Source: Candidatus Sphingomonas colombiensis
Lineage (GTDB): Bacteria; Pseudomonadota; Alphaproteobacteria; Sphingomonadales; Sphingomonadaceae
Reading direction: 5' to 3'
Length of the DNA: 64,000 nucleotides
Assembly: GCA_029202845.1 (NCBI GenBank)
Contig: CP119315.1
Coordinates: 2,511,001-2,575,000, forward strand
Part shown: in pieces, positions 33,647-42,327 of the stretch
How the letters are laid out: every line of letters starts with the position of its first letter
How positions within the stretch are numbered: the first letter of the stretch is position 1
Notes under the pieces: model-generated
The model's database searches: none
Told to the model about the DNA's origin: nothing
Seen by the model: the letters and a program-made list of their open reading frames with translations, nothing else
Program-made: the position numbers and the translations under genes

Positions 33647-35272
33647 ATGGTTGTGCATATCGATCGCCGTAGCCTTGTGCTTGGCGCTGGGCTCGGGCTG
33701 GGCGCGCTGGCGCTTCCCCGGAGCGGGCTGGCGCAATTGCTTGGCGCGCAAGGCTTTACCCATAATGTCGCGAGCGGGGAGCCGGGGCCGGATTCGATGC
33801 TGCTGTGGACACGCTATGTCCCGAACGCGGGCGAAGGCATCATCCGGCTGGATGCCGAGGTGGCGCTCGATCCCGATTTCGCGAAGGTGGTGGCGCGCGG
33901 CACGGTGCGCACAGGCGCTTATCGTGACTGGACGGCCAAGGTGACGATCGACGGATTGAGCCCCGGCACCGTCTATTGGTATCGGTTCGTCGCTCCCGAT
34001 GGCGGCAAGTCCCCGGCTGGCCGCACCAAAACGCTGCCGCAGGGCAAGGTTTCGCGTTTCGGACTGGCGGTTTTTTCCTGCTCGAACCTGCCAAACGGCT
34101 GGTTCAACGCTTATGCCCATGCGGCCGAGCGCAACGATCTCGATCTGTGGCTGCATGTCGGCGACTATTTCTACGAATATGGCGAGCCTTCGCCCCGGCC
34201 GGCGGACCTGCTCGCGGGGCGCATCGTCGAGCCGGATCACGAGATCCTCTCGATCGCCGATTACCGTTTGCGTTATGCCTGCTATCGCGCGGACCCCGAT
34301 CTTCAGCGGTTGCATCAAATGGCACCGATGGTCGCCTTGTGGGACGATCACGAAAGCGCGAACGATAGTTGGGAGGGTGGGGCGCAGAACCATCAGCCCG
34401 CGACCGAAGGCGACTGGAACGCCCGCCGCGCCGCCGCGATACAGGTTTATCGCGAGTGGATGCCGGTGTCGGACGAGCCGTGGAAGGCTTATCCGATCGG
34501 CGCGCTCGCGACACTCTATCGCACCGAATCCCGGCTGCTCGCGCGAACGAAGCAGGCAGATATCGGCGCCGCGCTCCGCGACGCCAATCCTGATGCCGCG
34601 CTGAAAGCCTTTCGCGACGGCGAGTGGCAGGATCCCTCCGCAACCATGCTCGGAACGACACAGGAGAGCTGGCTCGCCCATGCCTTCAAGGCGAATGCAC
34701 GCACGACGGCGTGGCAACTCGTCGGGATGGGCACGATCATGGGGCGCACGGTGATGCCGCGCGATGCCGCAGGGTGGCTGCGCAGCGGCGCGTCGGAGCG
34801 CAAGCTCGCTAGTTTCCGGGACAATATCCGCGCGGCGGCGCTCGGGCTGCCGATGTGGATGGATCGGTGGGACGGCTATCCCGCCGCGCGCGCGCGGCTG
34901 CTGCGATCCGCGCAGGCGGCCGATGCCGATCTCGTCATGCTATCGGGCGACAGCCACAATGCCTGGGCATATGCGCTGGAGGAGGGCGGCAAGCCCGCCG
35001 GCGTCGAGTTCGCCGGGCAGGCGGTCACCTCGAACGGGATGGAAGGCGAAATGGGCGTCGATCCGGCGGTTGTCGCGCGCGGCTTCGTCGCCGCCAATCC
35101 AGAGCTGAAATGGGCCGATACCAGCCGGCGCGGCTATATGATGATCGAAGTCACCCCGTCCCGCGTCACCGGCGACTGGCTGTTCATGCAGACCATCAAA
35201 TCCCGCACCACCGCATTGGCGGGAACGCATCGGATGTTCGTCGAACGCGGGAGACGCGTTTTCTCGGCATGA
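33647..35272 (+). CDS. phoD: PhoD-like alkaline phosphatase/phosphodiesterase, Tat-exported
   Basis: The 541-residue protein has a Tat signal (DRRSLVLGAGLGLGALALP). An N-terminal PhoD domain (GFTHNVASGEPGPDSMLLWT) is followed by the metallophosphatase core with metal-binding motifs LHVGDYFYEYG, LWDDHESANDSW and MLSGDSHNAW. PhoD enzymes hydrolyse phosphomono- and diesters outside the cytoplasm and use calcium and iron. GGGA lies seven bases before the ATG. It follows the TonB receptor by 91 bases, and the pst phosphate-transport operon lies 2.4 kb downstream, consistent with phosphate scavenging. Confidence 0.9.
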   Translation: MVVHIDRRSLVLGAGLGLGALALPRSGLAQLLGAQGFTHNVASGEPGPDSMLLWTRYVPNAGEGIIRLDAEVALDPDFAKVVARGTVRTGAYRDWTAKVTIDGLSPGTVYWYRFVAPDGGKSPAGRTKTLPQGKVSRFGLAVFSCSNLPNGWFNAYAHAAERNDLDLWLHVGDYFYEYGEPSPRPADLLAGRIVEPDHEILSIADYRLRYACYRADPDLQRLHQMAPMVALWDDHESANDSWEGGAQNHQPATEGDWNARRAAAIQVYREWMPVSDEPWKAYPIGALATLYRTESRLLARTKQADIGAALRDANPDAALKAFRDGEWQDPSATMLGTTQESWLAHAFKANARTTAWQLVGMGTIMGRTVMPRDAAGWLRSGASERKLASFRDNIRAAALGLPMWMDRWDGYPAARARLLRSAQAADADLVMLSGDSHNAWAYALEEGGKPAGVEFAGQAVTSNGMEGEMGVDPAVVARGFVAANPELKWADTSRRGYMMIEVTPSRVTGDWLFMQTIKSRTTALAGTHRMFVERGRRVFSA

Positions 35273-35382
35273 GCTTCAAGGCGGGAGGCTGATCGTGCGG
35301 CCGGCGCGCCGCGATTTGCGTTCTGGCGCCGCTGAAACCATGATCCGCAAAAGGCCCGGAACGGCAGATGAGGAGAGAAGCC

Positions 35383-36324
35383 ATGTCGACCCGCCATCTT
35401 GTCGATCCGGAAGTCGCGGCGCTGCTCGATCTTTGGCCGACCGCAACGCTCACGGCCGACCTGCTCCCGGTGGCACGAGAGCGCGTGATCCCATTGCCGC
35501 CGTCCGAAGCGATCGGGGTGACGCTCGAACGCCGCACCGTGCCGGGGGCGGATGGTGCGCCGGGCATCGGCCTTCATATCTATCGTCCGGACGGGGTGGA
35601 GGGGCCGCTCCCTGCCATCTATCATATCCATGGCGGCGGCTATGTGCTGGGCGCGGCGAAGGACCTGGAGGGCGTGCACCGCCCGCTGGTCAAGGAACTG
35701 GGATGCGTGCTTGTGTCGGTCGACTATCGGCTGGCGCCCGAAACGGTTTTCCCCGGCGCGATCGAGGATTGCTACGCCGGGCTGCGGTGGCTGTTCGCGC
35801 ACACGGCGGCGCTCGATATCGATCCGGCGCGGGTGGGCGTGATGGGCGAAAGCGCGGGCGGGGGCCTTGCCGCGGCGCTTGCGTTGCTGACGCGTGACCG
35901 TGGTGAGTTTTCGCTCGCCTTTCAGCACCTGATCTATCCGATGATTGACGACCGCACGTGCAGCGCCGTCGATCCGCACCCCTATGTCGGCGAGTTCATC
36001 TGGCATCGGGCGAACAATCACTTCGGTTGGTCCGCGCTGCTGGGGCATGAGCCGGGGATAGCGGGCGTGTCGCCCTATGCCGCCGCCGCGCGCGCGACCG
36101 ATCTGGCGGGGCTGCCGCCCGCGTTCATTTCCACCGGCTCGCTCGATCTCTTTCTCGAGGAGGACATCGAATATGCGCGCCGCTTGCTGCGCGCCGGCGT
36201 GCCGACGGAATTGCATGTCTTCCCGGGCGGATTCCACGGTTACGATATCGTGCCATCGGCGCGGATCAGCGCGGCGACCCGCAGCGCCAGCCGCGACGCC
36301 TTGCACCGGTTTCTTCACGGCTGA
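35383..36324 (+). CDS. Alpha/beta hydrolase, hormone-sensitive lipase family
   Basis: The 313-residue protein has the HSL oxyanion motif HIHGGGYVLG, the nucleophile elbow GESAGGGLAAAL with Ser, an acidic residue in STGSLDLFLEED and the catalytic His in PGGFHGYD. These enzymes cleave short-chain carboxylic esters in the cytoplasm. The ATG at 35383 is chosen over that at 35368 because GAGGAGAG lies before it. It follows phoD by 110 bases and precedes a secreted lipase gene, and may be in one transcript with either. Confidence 0.88.
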   Translation: MSTRHLVDPEVAALLDLWPTATLTADLLPVARERVIPLPPSEAIGVTLERRTVPGADGAPGIGLHIYRPDGVEGPLPAIYHIHGGGYVLGAAKDLEGVHRPLVKELGCVLVSVDYRLAPETVFPGAIEDCYAGLRWLFAHTAALDIDPARVGVMGESAGGGLAAALALLTRDRGEFSLAFQHLIYPMIDDRTCSAVDPHPYVGEFIWHRANNHFGWSALLGHEPGIAGVSPYAAAARATDLAGLPPAFISTGSLDLFLEEDIEYARRLLRAGVPTELHVFPGGFHGYDIVPSARISAATRSASRDALHRFLHG

Positions 36325-36423
36325 CGAACAGGGGACAGCGACAAATTCGACGGGAGGTTTTGAGCGCGGCGATCCTCGACATATAAGGCCATTCATATCT
36401 GAGATGGCGATTTGGAGAACTTC

Positions 36424-37563
36424 ATGATCTCCGTTGTTCGTACGCTCCTTGTCGCGGTCGCGGCGATATTGATGACCTCGCCCGCGCTGGCGGCCAGCGC
36501 CCGGCATGGGGGCCCCGGCGCGGTGACGGCGAGCGCGCGCCTGTCCGGCGCGCCGGCTGGCGCCTCCGCCTATCGCATTCACTATCGCTCATCCGATCCG
36601 GCCGGAAAGCCGGTGGTCGTGACCGGCGCGGTGATCGTGCCGTCCGGCCGAGCGCCGGCAGGCGGGCGCAATGTCGTCGTCTGGGCACATGGGGCTTCCG
36701 GCGTTGCGGAAAGTTGTGGACTGTCCGACAAGCCCGGTTTCTACGATCAGATCGCCGGCCTGAACGCGTTGCTTGCGGCGGGCTATGTTGTCGCGGCGCC
36801 CGATTATCAGGGGCTCGGCAGCGCCGGGCCTCATCCCTTCCTTGTCGGCGTGGCGAGCGCGCACAGCGTCATCGATGCAGTCCGCGCCGCGCGAGCCATG
36901 CCGCAGGCCAATGCGGGCCGGCGTTATGCCCTGTTTGGCGAATCCCTCGGCGGTTATTCGGTCCTATGGGCGGCAATCGAGGCGGCGCGTTACGCGCCCG
37001 AATTGCAACTGGTCGGCGTCGCAGCCGCTGCCCCGCCGACGGATCTGAAGGCCAATCTCACCGGGGGCACCAACGCCGCCGTGCGCGCATTCCTCACCGC
37101 TTATACCGCCAGCAGTTGGGAGAAGGTCTATTCGCTGCCGCTGACCACCGTCGTCAAGCCGGGGACGGCAACGCTGATTCACGCCCTTGCGCGGAATTGC
37201 GTCACGCTGGACGGATTCAAGCTCCGGACGAAGATCGGCATGCTGCGGCTCGCGATGCAGCTCAGGAATGTCGATCTCGCGGCATCGCCCCGGTGGAGCG
37301 CGCTGATGGAGCGAAACTCGATCGATCCCGCGAAACTGACCGTTCCCATGTTCATTGCCCAGGGTGGCGCAGATGCGATCGTCGCGCCGGGGGTGACCAG
37401 GAATTTCGTCGCGGCGTTATGCCGCCGCCGGGCTGTGGTGCAATTCATGTCCATCGACGGCGGCGATCACGTCAGCGTGGGCAAACGCTCCGCCAGCGCC
37501 GCAATCCCCTGGATCAATGATCGCTTCGCCGGTCATCAAACCTCGGGCAATTGCGCGCGCTGA
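36424..37563 (+). CDS. Secretory lipase-like alpha/beta hydrolase
   Basis: The 379-residue protein has a signal peptide (MISVVRTLLVAVAAILMTSPALA). It resembles secretory lipases (LIP family): VVVWAHGASGVAESCG, VVAAPDYQGLGSAGPHPFLV, the nucleophile motif FGESLGGYSVLWAA, an acid region PMFIAQGGADAIVAPG and the His in DGGDHVSVG. It would act on esters or lipids in the periplasm or outside the cell. GGAGA precedes the ATG at 36424; an in-frame TTG at 36412 is less likely. It converges on phoU. Confidence 0.85.
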   Translation: MISVVRTLLVAVAAILMTSPALAASARHGGPGAVTASARLSGAPAGASAYRIHYRSSDPAGKPVVVTGAVIVPSGRAPAGGRNVVVWAHGASGVAESCGLSDKPGFYDQIAGLNALLAAGYVVAAPDYQGLGSAGPHPFLVGVASAHSVIDAVRAARAMPQANAGRRYALFGESLGGYSVLWAAIEAARYAPELQLVGVAAAAPPTDLKANLTGGTNAAVRAFLTAYTASSWEKVYSLPLTTVVKPGTATLIHALARNCVTLDGFKLRTKIGMLRLAMQLRNVDLAASPRWSALMERNSIDPAKLTVPMFIAQGGADAIVAPGVTRNFVAALCRRRAVVQFMSIDGGDHVSVGKRSASAAIPWINDRFAGHQTSGNCAR

Positions 37564-37706
37564 TTGCGCCAACGCGCCACGCCGACGTTTAATGCGTACG
37601 CCACGCCCGTCGTTACTTGCGCGATCGATTGGCGGGAAAGGCCCGTCTCAAGATCCACGATCGCCGCGCCTTGCGGTGAGGCGCCCGTCGTTCGGCTACT
37701 AGCCGG

Positions 37707-38399
37707 TCAGACCGTCGAGCGGGGTTCGAGCTTCGTTGAGGTATATGTCAAATAGACAAGTTCCGCGATGTTTGTTGCCTGATCGCCCACGCGCTCCAGG
37801 CTTTTTGCCGAAAGCAGAAGCTGTCCGATTGTCGGAATGACGGAGGAATCGCTCGACATTTTGGTCAGCAACGACATGAATACGCGGTGATATTCCTCGT
37901 CTATCTGCTTATCGCCATCATAGACGATCTTGGCTTTTTCTGGGTCTCGCGCGGCGTAAGCATCAAGCGCGCCGACCAGCATGTCATAGGATTTGGCGCC
38001 AAGCTCGCTGAGCATCTTTGCCGCGCGACGCTCCGCCGGCGTTTGCACGAGTTGCAGGCGGCGTGCGACGCCCTTCGCATAATCGCCCACCCGCTCCAGA
38101 TAGCCGGAAACGCGGTGCGCCATCAGCACTTCGCGCAGGTCGTCCGCGAAGGGTGAGCGACGCATGAGCGTTTGCAGGACGCGTTGATCGATTTGCGATT
38201 CCAGCGCGTCGATCGCGTGATCGCCCTCGATCACCTGTTGGGCGAGCGCGCTATTGCCCTCGTCCAGCGCGCGCATCGTGTTGACGAGCGCGAATTCGGC
38301 CATCCCACCCATTTCGATAACGGCGTTCCGCAACCCGGTAAGCTCGATATCGAACGCCGCGACCGTGTGGCGATCGCCGGTTCCACTGTTATCAACCAT
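37707..38399 (-). CDS. phoU: Phosphate signalling regulator PhoU
   Basis: The 230-residue helical protein has two PhoU repeats with the conserved metal-cluster motifs (for example ALDEGNSALAQQVIEGDHAI and RVGDYAKGVARR, and later KSLERVGDQATNIAE). PhoU mediates inhibition of the PhoR/PhoB system by the Pst transporter when phosphate is plentiful. It starts eight bases after the pstB stop and is the last gene of the minus-strand pst operon. Confidence 0.95.
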   Translation of the reverse strand: MVDNSGTGDRHTVAAFDIELTGLRNAVIEMGGMAEFALVNTMRALDEGNSALAQQVIEGDHAIDALESQIDQRVLQTLMRRSPFADDLREVLMAHRVSGYLERVGDYAKGVARRLQLVQTPAERRAAKMLSELGAKSYDMLVGALDAYAARDPEKAKIVYDGDKQIDEEYHRVFMSLLTKMSSDSSVIPTIGQLLLSAKSLERVGDQATNIAELVYLTYTSTKLEPRSTV

Positions 38400-38407
38400 C
38401 TGTTATC

Positions 38408-39286
38408 TCACCCAAATCGGCCAGTGACATAATCACGCGTGCGCTTCAGCTTTGGCGCGGCGAAAAATTCCTCGGTCGGGCCGAATTCGATCATTCGCCC
38501 GAGAAACATGAAGCCGGTGTGCTGCGCCAAACGCGCCGCCTGATGCAGATTGTGCGTGACGATGACGATCGTGACATTGCCGACCAGCTCGTTCAGCGTG
38601 TCTTCCAGCTTCGCCGTGGAAATCGGATCAAGCGCAGACGCGGGTTCGTCGAGCAGCAGCACTTCGGGATCGATCGCCAGCCCGCGCGCGACGCAAAGCC
38701 GCTGCTGCTGGCCGCCTGACAGGCCAAGGCCGGATTCGCGCAATTTGTCCTTCACCTCGTCCCATAGTGCCGCGCGGCGCAGCGCGCGTTCGACGATCTC
38801 GTCCATCTCCTTGCCGCGAACGCGTTTGTAGAGGCGGACACCGAACGCGATATTTTCGTAGATCGACATCGGAAACGGCGTCGGCTTCTGGAACACCATG
38901 CCGATCCGCGCCCGCAACGTGGCGAGGTCCATCTGCTTTTGCGGGATTTCCGTCGCACTGCCGTCACGCGCGCGCAAGCGGGCGAGGCTGGCCTTGTCCG
39001 CCAACACTTCCTGCCCATCCAGCGTGATGCGGCCGACCGCATGCTGCCCCGGATAGAGATCGTATATCCGGTTCAATGTGCGCAGCAGCGTCGATTTGCC
39101 GCAACCGGACGGCCCGATCAGCGCGGTGATCTTGTTGCGCTCAACGGGAAGGTCGACGCCATAGAGCGCCTGCTTCTTGCCGTAGAAAAAGTCGAGATTC
39201 CGGGCCTCTAGGATCAGATTGTCCTGCGGCGGCGGGATGATCGCGCGCTCCAGCGCGGCGGGCGTGTCATGCTCGATCGTGGCCAT
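38408..39286 (-). CDS. pstB: Phosphate ABC transporter ATP-binding protein
   Basis: The 292-residue protein has Walker A GPSGCGKSTLLRTLNR, the ABC signature LSGGQQQRLCVARGLA and Walker B EVLLLDEPASALDPIST, all typical of PstB. It powers phosphate import by the PstCA channel. The ATG directly follows the pstA stop (TAAATG), so translation is coupled. An N-terminal extension of about 25 residues precedes the usual start of the ABC domain. Confidence 0.96.
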   Translation of the reverse strand: MATIEHDTPAALERAIIPPPQDNLILEARNLDFFYGKKQALYGVDLPVERNKITALIGPSGCGKSTLLRTLNRIYDLYPGQHAVGRITLDGQEVLADKASLARLRARDGSATEIPQKQMDLATLRARIGMVFQKPTPFPMSIYENIAFGVRLYKRVRGKEMDEIVERALRRAALWDEVKDKLRESGLGLSGGQQQRLCVARGLAIDPEVLLLDEPASALDPISTAKLEDTLNELVGNVTIVIVTHNLHQAARLAQHTGFMFLGRMIEFGPTEEFFAAPKLKRTRDYVTGRFG

Positions 39287-40159
39287 TTACGATTTCCTGT
39301 GAATGATCGCGCGCCCGGCGATGTTGATGGCGAGAACCGATGCCGCGATCAGCAGCGCGCCGGCCCAGGCGAGCCGCTGCCAGTCGTCATAGGCGCTGAG
39401 CGCGAACTGAAAGATCGTCGTCGGCAGGCTCGCGATCGGCTGAAACAGATTGGCGCTGAAGAACTGATTGCCGAGCGAGGTGAACAGCAGCGGTGCCGTC
39501 TCGCCCGAGATGCGTGCAAACCCCAGCAACACCGCCGTCAGCAACCCGGTCGCGGCGGAGCGCCACACCACCTTGCGCACGACAAAGGCGCGCGTCGCGC
39601 CGAGCGCCATGCCGGCTTCGCGCAACGCGGCGGGCTGGAGCAGCAGGATATCCTCCGTCGTGCGCGTCACGATCGGCAGCGCGAGGATCGCCAGCGCGAC
39701 CGAGCCGGCGAAGGCGGAAAAGTGACCAATCACATGGCGCACCAGCAATTCCGATACGAACAGCCCGATCAGGATGGACGGCGCAGAAAGCAGCACGTCG
39801 TTGAGGAAACGCACGACATGCCCCAGCTTCGTGCGGCCGCCATATTCGGATAGCCAGGTGCCGGCGAGCACCCCCACGATCACCGCGAACACCATCGCGA
39901 GACCGCACAGGATCACCGAACCGACGATCGCGTTGAGCAGGCCGCCGCGTGATCCGGGTGCTGGCTGCGACATGACGAACAGGTCGCCGTTGATCCCGCC
40001 GATGCCCTTGGTGACGAGCGACCAGCCGATCAGCGCCAGCGCGCCCAGCGCGATGATCGCGGTCAGCCAGCACACCGCCACGAAGATCGCGTTGGCGATC
40101 AGGCGACGGCGCGCGCGCGGGGAAATGGTGGTCATGGCGCGGTCTCCGATGCGGCTCAT
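39287..40159 (-). CDS. pstA: Phosphate ABC transporter permease
   Basis: The 290-residue inner-membrane protein has six predicted helices and the binding-protein-dependent transport signature EAGMALGATRAFVVRKVVWR followed by GFARISGETAPLLFT. The start at 40159 overlaps the pstC stop by four bases (ATGA); an ATG at 40135 is an alternative. With PstC it forms the phosphate channel. Confidence 0.95.
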   Translation of the reverse strand: MSRIGDRAMTTISPRARRRLIANAIFVAVCWLTAIIALGALALIGWSLVTKGIGGINGDLFVMSQPAPGSRGGLLNAIVGSVILCGLAMVFAVIVGVLAGTWLSEYGGRTKLGHVVRFLNDVLLSAPSILIGLFVSELLVRHVIGHFSAFAGSVALAILALPIVTRTTEDILLLQPAALREAGMALGATRAFVVRKVVWRSAATGLLTAVLLGFARISGETAPLLFTSLGNQFFSANLFQPIASLPTTIFQFALSAYDDWQRLAWAGALLIAASVLAINIAGRAIIHRKS

Positions 40160-41091
40160 CGCGTCGTCCTCGCCAGCAGCATCCGCGCGAGCGCGAGAAC
40201 GCCGAAGGTGATGAGGAACAGTACGAAGCCCAGCGCCACCAGCGCGGCGCTGTGCATGTCGCTGCTCGCCTCCGCGAATTCGTTGGCGATGGTGGAGGCG
40301 ATGGTCGAACCGGAATCGAACAGGCTTTTCGGGGCGCCGTGCGAATTGCCGATGATGAACGTCACCGCCATCGTTTCGCCCAGCGCCCGTCCGAGCCCGA
40401 GCATGATGACGCCGAGCACGCCGGTGCGGACATAGGGAATGCAGATCCGCCAGGTCACTTCCAGCGGGGTGCAACCGATGCCGAACCCGGCCTCGCGCAC
40501 CTGCGCGGGCACGGTGAGCAGCAACTCGCGAAACACCGCGGCCATATAGGGCAGGATCATGATCGCGAGGATGATCGAGGCGGTGAAGATGTTCGCGCCG
40601 TTCGGCACGCCCTGCGTCAGCGTATCGAGCCACGAACCCGGCGTCACCGATGCGGCGAGCGGCTGTTGCACCGTCTGCGCGAACCACGGCGCGAAAACGA
40701 ACAGTCCCCACATGCCGTAAACGATCGAGGGAATGCCCGCGAGCAGCTCGACCGCGACCGAGATCGGCCGGGCCAGCGGTTGCGGCGCGAATTCGGTGAG
40801 AAACACCGCGACGCCGATCGCCAGCGGCAAGGCGATGGCGAGCGACAGGAAGGAGGTGATGAGCGTGCCGATGATCGGCCCCGCCGCGCCGTAAACGTCG
40901 CTGACCGGGTTCCACGTCTCCGCCGTCAGGAAGCCGAACCCGAATTTCGCGAAGGCCGGCCAGCCGCCGATCGCGAGGCTGATCACCACGCCAGCGAGGA
41001 TCGCGAGCAGCAATGTCGCCGCCGCGAAGCAGAGATAGCGAAAAATGTCTTCAGCCAATCGACCCCGGCCGCCCATCGCGGGATTGCTCAT
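40156..41091 (-). CDS. pstC: Phosphate ABC transporter permease
   Basis: The 311-residue protein has six hydrophobic segments and the EAA-type loop REAGFGIGCTPLEVTWRICI followed by LGRALGETMAVTFIIGNS, typical of PstC. The start at 41091 removes a long non-homologous upstream reading. A GC-rich hairpin at 41110-41146 separates it from pstS, a usual way to make more PstS than channel protein. It overlaps pstA by four bases. Confidence 0.95.
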   Translation of the reverse strand: MSNPAMGGRGRLAEDIFRYLCFAAATLLLAILAGVVISLAIGGWPAFAKFGFGFLTAETWNPVSDVYGAAGPIIGTLITSFLSLAIALPLAIGVAVFLTEFAPQPLARPISVAVELLAGIPSIVYGMWGLFVFAPWFAQTVQQPLAASVTPGSWLDTLTQGVPNGANIFTASIILAIMILPYMAAVFRELLLTVPAQVREAGFGIGCTPLEVTWRICIPYVRTGVLGVIMLGLGRALGETMAVTFIIGNSHGAPKSLFDSGSTIASTIANEFAEASSDMHSAALVALGFVLFLITFGVLALARMLLARTTR

Positions 41092-41109
41092 CGCTGTTCC
41101 TTGTTTGCG

Positions 41110-41146
41110 GGGACGGCGCGCCCGCCAGGCCGAGCGGCGCCGTCCC
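41110..41146 (-). terminator. Intra-operon hairpin between pstS and pstC
   Basis: GGGACGGCGC (41110-41119) and GCGCCGTCCC (41137-41146) are perfect ten-base arms in the 71-base gap. No T tract follows on the minus strand. Such hairpins stabilise the upstream mRNA or partly attenuate transcription, giving excess binding protein; that role is inferred. Confidence 0.6.
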
Positions 41147-41162
41147 GAAATAGTCGATCGGC

Positions 41163-42199
41163 TCAGCGCGGCACGTAAACCGGCTTGCCGCCGGCGGTGA
41201 TGTTGCTCGCCCACTGCTTGCGGATCGCGGCTTTCACCGCGGCCGGCAGCGGCACGAAATCGAGCTTCGCGGCTTCCGCGTCGCCGTTCTTATACGCCCA
41301 GTCGAAGAACTTCAGAACAGCCTGACCGTTGGCCGCATTCGTCTGATTGCGGTGCATCAGGATGAAGGTTGCGCCGGTGATCGGCCATGCGGCAGCGCCC
41401 GGCTGATCGAGCAACAGCAGGTAATTGCCGGGTGCGCTGGCCCAGCGCGCGCCCGCGGCGGCAGCGGCGAAATTGGCCGCATCGGCCGCGACATATTTCC
41501 CGGCCTTATTCTGCACGGCGACATAGGGCAGGTGGTTCTGCTTGGCATAAGCATATTCGACATAGCCGATCGAGCCGGCCGTCTGCTTGACGAAGGCGGT
41601 GACGCCATCATTGCCCTTGCCGCCAAGCCCGGTCGGCCATTGCACCGCATCGCTCGCGCCGACCTTCTTTGCCCATTCCGGGTTCTTCATCGACAGATAG
41701 GAGGTGAACAGGAACGACGTGCCCGAGCCATCCGAACGATGCACGACCGTGATCGCGGTGGGGGGGATGCGCAATTCGGGGTTCAAATGAACGATCGCCG
41801 GATCGTTCCAGCGGCGGATCTTGCCGAGGAAGATGTCGCCCAGCACCTGTCCGGTGAGATGGAGGCGCCCACCACGCAACCCGTTGAAATTGACCACCGG
41901 CACCACGCCGCCGACCACTGTCGGAAACTGATAGAGGCCGGCCGCGCTCAATTCGCTCGGCTTGAGCGGCTTGTCGCTCGCGCCGAAATCGACGGTGCTG
42001 GCCTGAATCTGCTTGATGCCGCCGCCGGAGCCGATCGCCTGATAGTTGATGCGCTGACCGGCCTGCTGGCTGTAAAGCTCGGCCCAGCGCGCATAGATCG
42101 GCGCCGGAAAGGTCGCACCCTGCGCCCGAGATATCGGCGGCGATCGCGGCGCCACCCAACGGCCACGGCCGCCACGCCGATCACGAATTTCCTGAACAT
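41163..42199 (-). pseudogene. pstS: pstS, phosphate-binding protein gene with two +1 frameshifts in the signal-peptide region
   Basis: From residue ATFPAPIYARWAELYSQQ onward the reading is a normal PstS with GSGGGIKQIQASTVDFGASD, the phosphate-site DGSGTSFLFT and the usual C-terminus. The signal peptide MFRKFVIGVAAVAV starts at 42199 with GGAG in front, but in another frame. GGAAIAADISGAG lies in a third frame between them. Two single extra C's (each in a CCC, at 42155-42157 and 42118-42120) explain everything: removing both restores a continuous protein of 344 residues. As written, no exported PstS is made. Either the gene is inactive or the consensus has two errors. The rest of the pst operon is intact. 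Confidence 0.88.
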
Positions 42200-42296
42200 A
42201 TCTGCTCCATGAGAGATCTTGCCGCATGCAAGCGAGCCTGTTTCGCGTTGGAAGCCCCCACGCTTCAATGCATAGGCCGATCTGTGCGCGCGTTCG

Positions 42297-42315
42297 ATGA
42301 CAGAGTTTGTGACAG
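42297..42315 (-). promoter_or_regulatory. Pho-box-like direct repeat upstream of pstS
   Basis: On the minus strand the site reads CTGTCAC, five bases, CTGTCAT. Both halves match the PhoB repeat CTGTCAY fully. The spacer is five rather than the usual four bases. It lies 98 bases before the pstS start, between the porin stop and pstS, so pstS probably has its own phosphate-controlled promoter. Confidence 0.7.
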
Positions 42316-42327
42316 TGCCGTTCGTAA

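Noticed and set aside
37564..37706. Possible small gene in the gap between the lipase and phoU
   Set aside because: Short open frames lack ribosome sites and have Arg/Pro-rich shadow composition.
42118..42157. Programmed frameshifting in pstS
   Set aside because: Two +1 shifts would be needed, there is no slippery heptamer or stimulatory structure evident, and PstS genes are not known to use it.
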